From positions 4,030,001-4,094,000 of the forward strand of contig NZ_JAUSYH010000001.1 of the NCBI RefSeq assembly GCF_030816715.1: 64,000 bases of DNA, read 5' to 3'. Shown piece after piece: positions 15,843 through 26,010 of the stretch. Numbering within the stretch: the stretch's first letter is position 1; every line of letters starts with the position of its first letter. The notes under the pieces are model-generated. The model was not told where the DNA came from and did no database searches. It saw nothing but the letters and a program-made list of their open reading frames with translations. Both the position numbers and the translations under genes were made by a program. The DNA is from Streptomyces achromogenes (GTDB lineage: Bacteria > Actinomycetota > Actinomycetes > Streptomycetales > Streptomycetaceae).

Positions 15843-16487
15843 ATGGCCGATCTCGACGCGCTGCGCACCCGTTTCAGCCACGCCCTGGAAGGGGTCCGGG
15901 GCCCCGGCGGCGGCCCCGACCCCGCGCCCTACGCAGACGCCCTCCTCGCCCGCTGGCAGGAGCCGCAGCGCCGTTACCACACGCTGACCCACCTCACCGA
16001 CGTCCTCGACCGCGTCGACGTCCTCCAGGCGCACGCCTCCGACCCGGACGTCGTCCGGCTGGCCGCCTGGTTCCACGACGCCGTCTACCTCCCCGACCGC
16101 TCCGAGAACGAGGAGCGCTCCGCCCGTCTCGCCGAGCGCGCCCTCGCCGAGGCCCGCGCGCCCGCGGAGAAGACGGCCGAGGTCGCACGGCTCGTCCGGC
16201 TCACGGTCACCCACGACCCGGCCGACGACGACCCCGACGGCCGGGTGCTGTGCGACGCCGACCTCGCGGTCCTCGCCTCGCCGCCGTCCGCCTACGCCGC
16301 CTACACCGCCGCGGTCCGCGAGGAGTACTCCTTCGTGCCGAACGACGCCTTCCGGGCCGGCCGTTCGGACGTCCTGCGTCAACTCCTCGCCCTGCCCCGG
16401 CTGTTCAGGACGCCGTACGGGAGCGAACACTGGGAGGAGACGGCCCGCTACAACCTGCGGGGCGAGCTGGAGCTGCTGGCCTCATGA
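15843..16487 (+). CDS. HD-domain metal-dependent phosphohydrolase
   Basis: Predicted HD-superfamily hydrolase (214 aa) of the COG4339 type. Metal ligands are visible in RRYHTLTHL, AAWFHDAVY (the HD pair) and CDADLAVL. The domain fills almost the whole chain. Substrate is unknown; relatives act on nucleotides or phosphate esters. It is translationally coupled to the following GNAT gene through an ATGA overlap, so the two are co-expressed. Its promoter overlaps a DasR-like dre site, hinting at N-acetylglucosamine control, which is inference. Confidence 0.88.
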   Translation: MADLDALRTRFSHALEGVRGPGGGPDPAPYADALLARWQEPQRRYHTLTHLTDVLDRVDVLQAHASDPDVVRLAAWFHDAVYLPDRSENEERSARLAERALAEARAPAEKTAEVARLVRLTVTHDPADDDPDGRVLCDADLAVLASPPSAYAAYTAAVREEYSFVPNDAFRAGRSDVLRQLLALPRLFRTPYGSEHWEETARYNLRGELELLAS

Positions 16488-17014
16488 CCGCCGCCGCGCA
16501 CCTGCCCGCCGCCCCGCGCATCCCCGCAGGTCGGCTCACCCTCGTGGGCGTCTCCCCCACGGTCGCCGCGGGACTGCGGGCGGGCGGCGGCGGGGGCTTC
16601 GACTGGCTCGGCGGCTCCCCGTTCGAGGGCACCCGGGACGCCGCCGGAATGCTGACCACGGCGTACGCGGCCGGCGTGCACCGCCCGGAGTTCGGCCTGT
16701 ACGTCCTCGTACGGCGGTCGGACGGCCTGGCCGTCGGCAGCATGGGCTTCCACGCCGCTCCCGACGACGACGGCCGCACGGAGATCGGATACGACCTGGT
16801 CGAGGCCGCCCGCGGCCGGGGTTACGCGACCGAGGCGCTGCGCGCGCTCGCCGGATGGGCGCTGGCACGGGACGACGTCCGACGCCTGTTCGCGGTCGTC
16901 GAACACGCCAACGCCCCCTCGCGGGCCGTGCTCGAACGGGCCGGCTTCGTCCGGGTCGGCGAAGGCGAGGGGGAGTACGCGTATGAGCTGCGCGGCCGAC
17001 CGCAGCTGGCGTAG
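16484..17014 (+). CDS. GNAT N-acetyltransferase (RimJ/RimL-like)
   Basis: 176-residue acetyltransferase of the GNAT fold. RTEIGYDLVEAARGRGYATE contains the acetyl-CoA P-loop (Q/RxxGxG/A variant), and HANAPSRAVLERAGFVRVG is the RimJ/RimL-type motif B. It lacks any signal or membrane segment, so it should be cytosolic. The ATG overlaps the HD hydrolase stop (ATGA), indicating coupling. The acceptor is unknown; relatives modify ribosomal proteins, antibiotics or small amines. Confidence 0.9.
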   Translation: MTAAAHLPAAPRIPAGRLTLVGVSPTVAAGLRAGGGGGFDWLGGSPFEGTRDAAGMLTTAYAAGVHRPEFGLYVLVRRSDGLAVGSMGFHAAPDDDGRTEIGYDLVEAARGRGYATEALRALAGWALARDDVRRLFAVVEHANAPSRAVLERAGFVRVGEGEGEYAYELRGRPQLA

Positions 17015-17127
17015 CCGGGGCCGATCTTCGTCGCTTTGCCTCCCGGCGCACGCCCTCCGCTTCGGATAATTCCGACACGGCCGCGCCGCGCGCGGTCGCG
17101 CACGCCGGGGGAAAACGGGGGAACGCC

Positions 17128-17976
17128 ATGAGTACGACCGGCCCGTCCACGCCACCGGATCCCCCCGCCCCCCACCGGCTGGCCCGGCAGAGCGTGCGGT
17201 GGGCCATCATCGGGGTCGTCGTCAGCTCGGTGCTCGCCGTCGTGGGGCTCTACCAGACGTCCCACGGGGGCGGGGGCGGTGGAACCGGCGGCTCGAGCTC
17301 CGGTTCCGGTTCGGTTTCCGGTTCCGTTTCCGGCGGCGACTCCGGCTCGGGCTCCACTTCGGGCGACGGCGGCACGGACGGGACGACGACGGACGGCGCC
17401 GCCGAGGGAACGACCGACGGAACAACGGCCGGCGGGACCACGGCCGGCGGCACCTCCGGCACCTCCGGCACCTCCGGCTCCGGCGGGACGTCCGACGGCG
17501 GAGGCACCACCGACGACGACGTGAGCGACGGGCTGACCGCGGACGAGCGCGCCCTGCGCGACACGCTCAACACCGACCAGTGGTCGCGCGACAGCTGCGC
17601 GCACACCGAGTGGCGGGGCGCGGACGCCGCCCTGTACTGCACGGTGACCACGGTCGACCAGTACGGCGTCTCCGGCTCCGGCAAGGCGAGCGTCATCATG
17701 TACGGGACCAAGTCCGCCCGCGACGCCGTCTTCCAGTCCTACGCCGCCCGGCTGCAGCCCGGCGACTGCGAGGCGCGGACCAACGCCTACGGCACCTGGC
17801 GCGAGAACAACACCGGCGACTCCGCGGGGGACGTCGTCTGCTTCCTGTCGTCCACCGGGCAGTACGTCTTCCTCTGCTCGTACTACGACCGTCCCGCGCT
17901 GGTCCAGATCAGCGGCCCCGACCACACGAGCCTCGCGGCCTGGTGGCACACCATGGAACCGGTCTTCAGCAGCTGA
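17128..17976 (+). CDS. Membrane-anchored protein with Gly/Ser/Thr stalk
   Basis: 282-residue unassigned protein. A short Pro-rich cytoplasmic start is followed by one membrane helix (residues ~26-45, WAIIGVVVSSVLAVVGL), then an extracellular low-complexity stalk of ~90 Gly/Ser/Thr residues, then a compact ~140-residue domain from DERALRDTL onward. That domain has four cysteines (DSCAHTEW, LYCTVTT, GDCEARTN, VCFLSS/FLCSYY region) suited to disulfides. The stalk is coded by near-identical short units (GGTTAGG, SGTSGTSG) and may vary in length. GGGGGAA precedes the ATG, and a GATAAT box lies ~60 bases upstream. A serine/threonine-kinase-like partner is not nearby. It converges on the DUF4031 gene. 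Confidence 0.8.
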   Translation: MSTTGPSTPPDPPAPHRLARQSVRWAIIGVVVSSVLAVVGLYQTSHGGGGGGTGGSSSGSGSVSGSVSGGDSGSGSTSGDGGTDGTTTDGAAEGTTDGTTAGGTTAGGTSGTSGTSGSGGTSDGGGTTDDDVSDGLTADERALRDTLNTDQWSRDSCAHTEWRGADAALYCTVTTVDQYGVSGSGKASVIMYGTKSARDAVFQSYAARLQPGDCEARTNAYGTWRENNTGDSAGDVVCFLSSTGQYVFLCSYYDRPALVQISGPDHTSLAAWWHTMEPVFSS

Positions 17977-18275
17977 CGACGCCGTCCCCGGGGCCGCCGT
18001 CCCGGTCCCCGTCGCGGCCGCCCTTGCGCCGGCGCAGGCCGGACTCCGTCAGCAGCCGCACCACCTCACGGCTGCTCACCTCGACCGCGCCGGCCGCCAC
18101 CACCTCGTCGTAGCGGGGGGGACGGGATGTCGTAGTGGTCACGCTCGAAGGCCCTCCGCGGGACGCCCAACCGGTCGGCGAACGCCTGCAGTTCGGCATA
18201 GGAGACGTCGCTGACCAGGTGCGACCACATCCGGCCGTGCCCCGGCCAGTCCGGCGGGTCGATGTAGACGGTCAT
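17966..18275 (-). pseudogene. DUF4031 gene, frameshifted
   Basis: The first half (VYIDPPDWPGHGRMWSHLVS through ERDHYDIPSP) and the second half (RYDEVVAAGAVEVSSREVV) both match the short DUF4031 family but lie in different frames. The break is a run of seven G (seven C in the sense strand) at about 18115-18121. Removing one base joins them into a ~102-residue protein of normal family length. Read as it stands, translation goes off into PLRRGGGGRRGRGEQP. The gene follows the 127-residue hypothetical by seven bases. This is either a real inactivating slippage or a sequencing error at a homopolymer. Confidence 0.75.
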
Positions 18276-18282
18276 GAGCGCC

Positions 18283-18666
18283 TCACGAGGACGGCCCGCC
18301 TCCCATGGCCGACCCCAGCGAGCCCACCGAGGCGACCTTCACGCCCGCCTTGTGGCACACCCAGTGCGGGTCGGGACCCAGTTCGGGCTCGACGTCGAGG
18401 GCGTGCGGGTCGCCGGAGCCGCAGACCGGACACAGCGGCCACCGCCCGTACCGCTCCAGCAGCGCGTCCTGCACGTCCTGGGCGACCAGACCGGCCACGA
18501 ACGCCGCGCCGTCCGGCCACTGCTCGACCCACCAGCGGCGCTGCACGACCGAGTCCTCGACCATCGACACGACGTCCGCCGCCGCGACCTCGCCCGAGGC
18601 CAGGTCGGCGAGCACCAGGGCACGCGCCGTGTGCAAGGTCTGTTCCAGGGGGCTCGTGGGGTCCAT
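18283..18666 (-). CDS. Small hypothetical protein with Cys pair
   Basis: 127-residue cytosolic protein, unrecognised but with normal codon bias. The first ~75 residues look helical (HTARALVLADLASGEVAAAD); the second part has LCPVCGSGDPHALDVEP and PHWVCHKAG, an incomplete zinc-ribbon-like arrangement (CxxC ... CH). ATG 18666 is used; the frame is open further upstream through an 11-bp TCCCGGCCCGC repeat that is unlikely to be coding. It is the first gene of a two-gene unit with the DUF4031 gene. Confidence 0.75.
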   Translation of the reverse strand: MDPTSPLEQTLHTARALVLADLASGEVAAADVVSMVEDSVVQRRWWVEQWPDGAAFVAGLVAQDVQDALLERYGRWPLCPVCGSGDPHALDVEPELGPDPHWVCHKAGVKVASVGSLGSAMGGGPSS

Positions 18667-18871
18667 GCCCCCATTGTGCGCACTCCCGGCCCGCTCCCGG
18701 CCCGCTCCCGGACAGACAATACGTTCCATGCGGCGGCGAGGCCGGCCCCGGCCTCACGCCGGCCTCGCCGGAGAGCTGCGCAACGGGCTCCGGCCGCGTC
18801 GTGCGAGGCGTCGGCGCACCGCCACCGGTAGATGTTGCGGGGCCCCTGCCGACGAGAGAACCGGAATCGCC

Positions 18872-19807
18872 ATGACCTCCAGTGCCGGCTCCCAGGATCT
18901 GCGCACCGCGCTCGACACCCTCACCACCGAGGCCTTCCGCCCCGACCTCGCCGAGATCGACCGCCTCCCCACCCTCGACATCGCCCGGCTGATGAACGCG
19001 GAGGACGCCGGTGTCGCCGCCGCCGTGGCCACACAGCTCCCGCGCATCGCCGCCGTCGTCGACGCGACGGCGACGCGGATGGCGCGCGGCGGGCGGCTGG
19101 TCTACGCGGGCGCGGGCACCGCCGGACGGCTCGGCGTGCTCGACGCCTCCGAGTGCCCGCCCACCTTCGGCACCGCCCCCGGCCGGGTCGTCGGGGTGAT
19201 CGCGGGCGGGCCGCAGGCCATGACCGTCCCGGTCGAGGGCGCCGAGGACTCCCCCGAGCTCGCCGAGGCTGATCTCGCGGCGCTCTCCCTCACCCCCGAC
19301 GACACCGTGATCGGCGTCTCCGCCTCGGGCCGCACCCCGTACGCCGTCGGCGCGGTGCGGCACGCCCGCGCCCGGGGCGCCCTGACCGTCGCTCTGGCCT
19401 GCAACGCGGGCAGCGAGCTGGCCACCGCCGCCGAGCACGCGATCGAGGTGGTGGTGGGCCCCGAGCTGCTCACCGGCTCGACCCGGCTGAAGGCGGGCAC
19501 CGCGCAGAAACTGGTGCTGAACATGGTCTCGACGATCACGATGATCCGGCTGGGCAAGACGTACGGGAACCTGATGGTGGACGTCCGCGCCACCAACGAC
19601 AAGCTGCGCGCCCGGTCGCGGCGGATCGTCGCCCTGGCGACGGGCGCGGCGGACGACGAGATCGAGGCGGCGCTCGCGGCGGCGGACGGCGAGGTGAAGG
19701 CCGCGATCCTGGTGGTGCTGGCGGGGGTGGACGGGCCGGCCGCCGCCCGCCTTCTGGAGGAGTCCGGGGGACATCTGCGCGCCGCTCTCACCGCGGCGGG
19801 CGACTGA
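18872..19807 (+). CDS. murQ: N-acetylmuramic acid 6-phosphate etherase MurQ
   Basis: Cleaves the lactyl ether of MurNAc-6-phosphate to GlcNAc-6-phosphate in cell-wall recycling. At 311 residues it is family length. The SIS fold shows GGRLVYAGAGTAGRLGVLDA, the catalytic-glutamate segment SECPPTFG, and GVSASGRTPYAVGA for phosphosugar binding. Its product feeds NagA, whose gene lies about 15 kb away in this window. The EIIBC permease gene follows after 16 bases, making a compact MurNAc import-and-cleave unit. No RpiR-type MurR regulator is adjacent. The start ATG is preceded by GAGAGAA. Confidence 0.96.
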   Translation: MTSSAGSQDLRTALDTLTTEAFRPDLAEIDRLPTLDIARLMNAEDAGVAAAVATQLPRIAAVVDATATRMARGGRLVYAGAGTAGRLGVLDASECPPTFGTAPGRVVGVIAGGPQAMTVPVEGAEDSPELAEADLAALSLTPDDTVIGVSASGRTPYAVGAVRHARARGALTVALACNAGSELATAAEHAIEVVVGPELLTGSTRLKAGTAQKLVLNMVSTITMIRLGKTYGNLMVDVRATNDKLRARSRRIVALATGAADDEIEAALAAADGEVKAAILVVLAGVDGPAAARLLEESGGHLRAALTAAGD

Positions 19808-19823
19808 CCCGCACGCTCGGGGG

Positions 19824-21326
19824 GTGCGCATCGACTCCTCCTCCACAGCCGCCGCGATCCTGCCCCTCGTGGGCGGCCCCGCGAACGTCGTCTCCGTCAC
19901 CCACTGCATGACCCGGCTGCGACTGGATCTCGCCGATCCGTCCCGGGCGGACGAGGAGGCGCTGCGGGCGGTGCCCGGGGTGCTCGGGGTCGTGGTGGCC
20001 GACGGCGCCTTCCAGGTGGTCCTCGGGCCGGGCGTGGTGACGCGGGTGACGGCCGACTTCGAGAAGCTGACGGCCGCACACCGGCTGGCGGCGCGCGGCG
20101 CCGGGCTGAAGGCGCGGCAGCGCGAGCGCGACGCGACCCCGCTGAAGAGCGCCCTGCGCCGCCTCGCCGCCGTCTTCGTCCCCCTCGTCCCGGCCCTCGT
20201 CGGCTGCGGGATCCTGGCCGGCGTCAACGGCCTGCTCCTCAACGCGGGCCTGCTCCCGGGGCTCACGCCGGCGCTGACCGCCGTCGCCTCCGGCTTCATG
20301 GCGCTGATCGCCGTGTTCGTGGGCCACAACACGGCGAAGGAGTTCGGCGGCACACCGGTCCTGGGCGGCGCGGTCGCGGCGATCGTCGTGTATCCGGGGG
20401 TCGCGAAGGTGACGGCGTTCGGGGTGACGCTCGCTCCCGGCCAGGGCGGCGTCCTCGGCGCGCTGGCGGCCGCGCTGCTGGCGACGTACGTGGAGAGGCT
20501 GTGCCGGGGCCGGGTCCCGGAGACGCTGGACGTCCTCCTCACCCCCGCCCTGACGGTCCTGGTGGCCGGCCTCGGCACCCTGTACGGGCTGATGTACGCG
20601 GCCGGCGCGGTCTCGGCGGCCATCGGCACGGCGGCGAACTGGCTGCTGACGACGACGGGCGCCCTCGCCGGCCTGCTGCTCGGCGGGCTCTTCCTGCCGC
20701 TGGTGATGCTGGGCCTCCACCAGGCCCTGATCCCCGTCCACACCACGCTCATCGAGCAGCAGGGGTACACGGTCCTGCTGCCGGTGCTGGCGATGGCGGG
20801 CGCGGGCCAGGTCGGCGCGGCGGCGGCGGTGTACGTCCGGTTGCGTGACCACGCGGTGCTGCGGGCGACGATCAGGTCGGCGCTCCCCGCCGGGCTGCTG
20901 GGCGTCGGCGAACCGCTGATCTACGGGGTGTCGCTGCCGCTGGGCCGCCCCTTCCTCACCGCCTGCGCGGGCGGCGCGGCCGGCGGCGCCTTCATCGGGT
21001 TGTTCGCGATGCTCGGCGACCGGGTCGGGGCGACGGCGATCGGCCCGTCCGGCTGGGCCCTGTTCCCGCTGCTGGCGGGCGACCGGGGGCCGGGCGCCAC
21101 GGCGGCGGTCTACGCGGGCGGTCTGCTGACGGGATACGCGGTCGGCTTCGCCGCCACCTACCTCTTCGGCGGCGTCCGAGCGGCGGCCGCGGCCCTCTCC
21201 CCCACGACCACGGCCACGGCCGAGCCCGGCCCGGCCAACCCGAGCGACAGGACGACCATCTCGACCGACGCGGCACCCGTGACCACCACGACCGCCCCAC
21301 CCGGCACAGCCACCCCGGCCCCGTGA
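19824..21326 (+). CDS. PTS EIIBC sugar permease (probably MurNAc)
   Basis: 500-residue phosphotransferase-system membrane permease. Residues ~1-85 are the EIIB domain with phospho-cysteine in SVTHCMTRLRLDL. Residues ~110-455 form the EIIC domain with about ten helices, including FVGHNTAKEFGGTP and GEPLIYGVSLPLGRPF, the sugar-binding signature of the glucose/sucrose family. There is no EIIA domain, so it must borrow one, as MurP does. A ~45-residue Thr/Pro/Ala tail (TTTTAPPGTATPAP) ends the protein; similar composition continues in another frame past the stop. Position directly after murQ suggests MurNAc as substrate. Confidence 0.9.
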   Translation: MRIDSSSTAAAILPLVGGPANVVSVTHCMTRLRLDLADPSRADEEALRAVPGVLGVVVADGAFQVVLGPGVVTRVTADFEKLTAAHRLAARGAGLKARQRERDATPLKSALRRLAAVFVPLVPALVGCGILAGVNGLLLNAGLLPGLTPALTAVASGFMALIAVFVGHNTAKEFGGTPVLGGAVAAIVVYPGVAKVTAFGVTLAPGQGGVLGALAAALLATYVERLCRGRVPETLDVLLTPALTVLVAGLGTLYGLMYAAGAVSAAIGTAANWLLTTTGALAGLLLGGLFLPLVMLGLHQALIPVHTTLIEQQGYTVLLPVLAMAGAGQVGAAAAVYVRLRDHAVLRATIRSALPAGLLGVGEPLIYGVSLPLGRPFLTACAGGAAGGAFIGLFAMLGDRVGATAIGPSGWALFPLLAGDRGPGATAAVYAGGLLTGYAVGFAATYLFGGVRAAAAALSPTTTATAEPGPANPSDRTTISTDAAPVTTTTAPPGTATPAP

Positions 21327-21552
21327 CCGACACGACCGACCCGGCGACCCCACCCGGCACGACCACCCCGCCCGGGACGGCCGCCGCGACTGCCACGGGC
21401 ACCCCGCCCGGCACGGCCGCCGACAGGTCCGAGTCGGGGCGGCGGGGCGAGCCGCCGGCCCCGCCCACGCCCCGAGTCCGCCGCGGGCTCCGGCCGGCGA
21501 GGGCTCCGACCGGCGAAGGCCGTCGTCCGGCGCGAGCCCTACCCTTGGGGCC

Positions 21553-22122
21553 ATGAACCACGCCCAGCTCACCGCGCTCGGCCGTGCCCTCCGTGTGCTC
21601 GGCGAACACGGGGACGCCCTCACCACCGACACCCCGGACGCCCGGCTGCACGAGGTCAAGGCCGATCTGCGGCGTGCGCTGGAGCTGCTGGACGACAGCG
21701 TGGTCGGCGCGGCCCCGACCACCCGCTGCGCCGAACACCCGCACGGCCCGGTCGACAAGGCCGCCGCCGACCTGTGCCTGCTGTGCGAGACGCGCCGCCG
21801 GGCGGCTCGGCGCGCCGAGTTCAACGGCCCGCCGCCGCAGACGCCCCCCACCGCCCCCGCCCCTTCGCGGTACGGCACCCGCGCCGACCGCCCTCAGCCC
21901 CAGCAGCGCTGGCTGGCGGAGCTGTGGAACGGCCAGGAGTGGCAGCTCTGCGGAACACCGCGGCGGGACCGGCGCGAGGCGGAGCTGTACATCGCCGCCC
22001 TGCGCCGGGGGTCCCGTCCCGCGATGGCCTACCGCCTCGTGCACGAGTTCACCGACTACGAGGTCCTGCGGATCTGGGGCACCCCGGTGAAGGTCGACAT
22101 CGAGCCGCTCGGCAACCTCTGA
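21553..22122 (+). CDS. Hypothetical protein with Cys-rich centre
   Basis: 189-residue cytosolic protein, unrecognised but clearly coding. N-terminal ~55 residues are helical (LTALGRALRVLGEHGD, LHEVKADLRRALELLDD). A middle section TTRCAEHPHGP and DLCLLCETRRR forms a Cx(n)CxxC group that could bind zinc, followed by a Pro-rich linker and a C-terminal ~70-residue domain with LAELWNGQEWQLCGTPRRD and VHEFTDYEVLRIWG. It stands alone downstream of the PTS gene, 226 bases away, with a ribosome-site-poor start. Function unknown. Confidence 0.78.
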   Translation: MNHAQLTALGRALRVLGEHGDALTTDTPDARLHEVKADLRRALELLDDSVVGAAPTTRCAEHPHGPVDKAAADLCLLCETRRRAARRAEFNGPPPQTPPTAPAPSRYGTRADRPQPQQRWLAELWNGQEWQLCGTPRRDRREAELYIAALRRGSRPAMAYRLVHEFTDYEVLRIWGTPVKVDIEPLGNL

Positions 22123-22176
22123 GCGACCCCGTCCCCCCGGACGGCACAGCCGGGGAGCGTCGACGCTCGTCGGCGC

Positions 22177-23304
22177 TCAGCTCAGGGTGCGCAGCGCGGC
22201 GGCGTCGTAGGGCTTCAGCTCGTCGAGACGGCCGCCGAGCACCTTGGCCGCCCACTCCGGGTCCTGGAGCAGCGCACGGCCGACGGCCACCATGTCGAAC
22301 TCGTCGCGCTCCAGACGGTCCAGGAGGTCGTCGATCCCCTTGACCGGCGCGCCCTCGCCCGCGAAGCCCCGGAGGAAGTCGCCGTCGAGGCCGACCGAGC
22401 CGACCGTGATGGCGGGCTTGCCGGTGAGCTTCTTCGTCCAGCCCGCGAGGTTGAGGTCGGAGCCGTCGAACTCGGGGAGCCAGTAGCGGCGGGTGGAGGC
22501 GTGGAAGGCGTCGACGCCGGCGGCGGCGAGCGGGGCGAGGAGGGCCTCCAGCTCCTCCGGGGTCTCGGCGAGACGGGCGTCGTAGGCGTCCGACTTCCAC
22601 TGCGAGTAGCGGAAGACGACCGGGAACTCGGCGGAGACGGTCGCGCGGACGGCGGCCACGATCTCGGCGGCGAACTTCGTGCGGGCCACCAGGTCGCCGC
22701 CGTAGGCGTCGGTCCGGCGGTTGGTGCCGGCCCACAGGAACTGGTCGAGGAGGTAGCCGTGGGCGCCGTGCAGCTCGACGCCGTCGAATCCGATGCGCTC
22801 GGCGGCGGCCGCGGCCTCGGCGAACGCGCCGATGACGTCGTCCAGGTCGCGCTGGGTCATCGCCTTGCCGGTGCCCTCGGTGCCGTCCAGCCGGATGCCG
22901 GAGGGCCCGACGGCGGGCGCGTCCGCGTACGGCGGCTCACCCTGCTTGCGCACCATCCCGATGTGCCACAGCTGCGGCACGATCTTCCCGCCGCCCGCGT
23001 GCACGGCTTCGGCGACCTTCGCCCAGCCCGCGAGCTGCTCCGTCCCGTGGAACCGGGGTACCCGGTCGCTCTGCCCGGCGGAGTCGTGCCCGACGTAGGT
23101 GCCCTCGGTGACGATGAGGCCGACACCGGCGGCGGCGCGCCGACCGTAGTACGACACGACGTCCTCGCCGGGGACGCCGTCCGGGGAGAACATGCGCGTC
23201 ATGGGGGCCATGACGATGCGGTTCGGGACGGTCAGCCCGTTGATGGACACCGGCCGGGACAGGATCTCGGCGGCGCGCGACGCGGCAGGCGGGGTGATGC
23301 TCAC
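22177..23304 (-). CDS. Old Yellow Enzyme family NADH:flavin oxidoreductase
   Basis: 375-residue FMN-dependent ene-reductase of the OYE/NADH-dependent flavin oxidoreductase family. The TIM barrel opens with PVSINGLTVPNRIVMAPMTR (FMN-binding edge), has the substrate-binding histidine pair in VELHGAHGYLLDQFL, FMN phosphate contacts near TVGSVGLDG and VAVGRALLQDPEW. It is cytosolic and probably reduces α,β-unsaturated carbonyls or nitro compounds. GTG 23304 has GAGGAG eight bases upstream. It is the last core gene before the decayed islet at 23.4-24.2 kb and ends convergently with the hypothetical gene. Confidence 0.93.
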   Translation of the reverse strand: MSITPPAASRAAEILSRPVSINGLTVPNRIVMAPMTRMFSPDGVPGEDVVSYYGRRAAAGVGLIVTEGTYVGHDSAGQSDRVPRFHGTEQLAGWAKVAEAVHAGGGKIVPQLWHIGMVRKQGEPPYADAPAVGPSGIRLDGTEGTGKAMTQRDLDDVIGAFAEAAAAAERIGFDGVELHGAHGYLLDQFLWAGTNRRTDAYGGDLVARTKFAAEIVAAVRATVSAEFPVVFRYSQWKSDAYDARLAETPEELEALLAPLAAAGVDAFHASTRRYWLPEFDGSDLNLAGWTKKLTGKPAITVGSVGLDGDFLRGFAGEGAPVKGIDDLLDRLERDEFDMVAVGRALLQDPEWAAKVLGGRLDELKPYDAAALRTLS

Positions 23305-23440
23305 GTGGGGGACTCCTCGGGACGACGTTGAACCGGCTGGTATGTGCACACGCATCGAGTGCTCCCATCCACAACCCCGCCACCCCCGACCGCATTCCGG
23401 CCGCCTCCCGCATCCCCACGTGATCCCGGACACGCTCCTC

Positions 23441-23701
23441 TCAGGGAACGGTCCCGCGCTCCACCACCCACTCCGCGGACCGGCCGGTGATCCGGGCGAT
23501 GTGCTCGAGGTCCCCGCCGTGGCGCAGCGCGTCACGGTTCAGCCGGCGCACCCGCTCGCGCAGCACATCGCCCGGCGCCGCCTCTTCCACGTCCTCCGGC
23601 AGACGGTCCCACTCCCGTCCGCCACCCACCGGCCCCAGCTGCACCCGCCCGCCCACGTGCTCCATGACCTCCCCGATCCGCAGGAGGTCGCCCCCGGCCA
23701 C
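23441..23701 (-). CDS. Small hypothetical protein in decayed islet
   Basis: 86-residue protein with Streptomyces-like codon bias but no recognised family. The C-terminal half (VLRERVRRLNRDALRHGGDL, HIARITGRSAEWVVERG) is helical and has a helix-turn-helix feel. The GTG start has only a weak GAGG. It lies head to head with the DUF397 scrap, almost touching it, so the arrangement is not a normal divergent pair and this gene may itself be a remnant. Confidence 0.45.
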   Translation of the reverse strand: MAGGDLLRIGEVMEHVGGRVQLGPVGGGREWDRLPEDVEEAAPGDVLRERVRRLNRDALRHGGDLEHIARITGRSAEWVVERGTVP

Positions 23702-23715
23702 CCCGCCTCATCCCC

Positions 23716-23805
23716 GTCCAGGACTCCAGAATCCCCCTAGGCCCGAAGCTCGCGTTCCGGGCGGAGGCGTGGTCCGCGTTCGTGGAGAACCTCGAGGTGG
23801 GCTGA
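23716..23805 (+). pseudogene. 3' remnant of a DUF397 gene
   Basis: Thirty codons read VQDSRIPLGPKLAFRAEAW then SAFVENLEVG and stop, which fits the C-terminal half of DUF397 proteins (VRDSKxPxGPxLxF...W..F). No start codon or N-terminal half (the W-x-K-S-S-x-S motif) is present upstream. DUF397 genes normally follow an XRE regulator; none remains. It marks loss of an accessory pair here. Confidence 0.6.
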
Positions 23806-23853
23806 TCCGCACCCGCCCCGAAGCTCAAGCGTCCAGCTCCGAGCCCTCTTTGC

Positions 23854-24177
23854 TTGGATTGGGCGGCCATCGCCGCGTACGTCGACCGGCTCCCCGACGG
23901 CACCGGCATCTCCGTGAGGACGCTGGCCAAGCAGCTCCCGTACGGACAGTGCGCGCTCCGAACCGCCCTCAACCGCATCCAGCAGGCCGGGCATCTGAGG
24001 CGGGGCCGGGAACGGCTGGAGACGGCCTCGGGCGAATTCCGCTGGATCACCCGAACGTGGTTCACCCGTACCGCGCGTGACGACGGCTGGTGGGCGACGT
24101 CGGGCGCGACCCTCGAGCTTCCACCGCCCGTGAGCGTCACCCTCGACACCGAGCCCCTCAAGAGGTACGCCCGCTGA
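23854..24177 (+). CDS. Helix-turn-helix protein, probably truncated
   Basis: 107 codons encode a winged-helix-like domain: LDWAAIAAYVDRLPDGTGIS, TLAKQLPYGQCALRTALNRI and QAGHLRRGRERL, resembling the short DNA-binding module found inside longer Streptomyces regulators. The only start is a TTG with no ribosome site, and the domain begins at once, so the N-terminal part of the original protein is likely missing. Its stop is five bases before a very strong hairpin shared with groEL2. Possibly a remnant of the same lost regulator region as the DUF397 scrap. Confidence 0.5.
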   Translation: MDWAAIAAYVDRLPDGTGISVRTLAKQLPYGQCALRTALNRIQQAGHLRRGRERLETASGEFRWITRTWFTRTARDDGWWATSGATLELPPPVSVTLDTEPLKRYAR

Positions 24178-24182
24178 AACGC

Positions 24183-24226
24183 CCGAGGGCGGTACCCCCA
24201 GCCGTAGCTGGGGGTACCGCCCTCGG
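24183..24226. terminator. Perfect 20-bp hairpin between HTH fragment and groEL2
   Basis: Arms 24183-24202 and 24207-24226 are perfectly complementary over 20 bp with a CGTA loop. It lies between two convergent genes and should stop transcription from both. No T-run follows, usual for Streptomyces terminators. Confidence 0.85.
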
Positions 24227-24260
24227 ATCGAAGGACAGTCGATCAACCGGAACCGGTCGA

Positions 24261-25883
<1,623 letters not shown>

Positions 25884-26010
25884 GTGAAGTGGTCCCTCCA
25901 GGACTGGGGGTGATTCCTTCGGACCGCGCCCGCGCCCGCGACGGACGGCTCGCCGGCCGGGTGGTTCCTTGCCCCACCTGGCCTGCGGGCCTCACCGACC
26001 CGGTCCTTCG

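Noticed and set aside
21323..21556. 77-codon frame directly after the EIIBC gene
   Set aside because: Pro/Thr/Arg-rich with no motif and no ribosome site; more likely non-coding or a former tail of the EIIBC protein.
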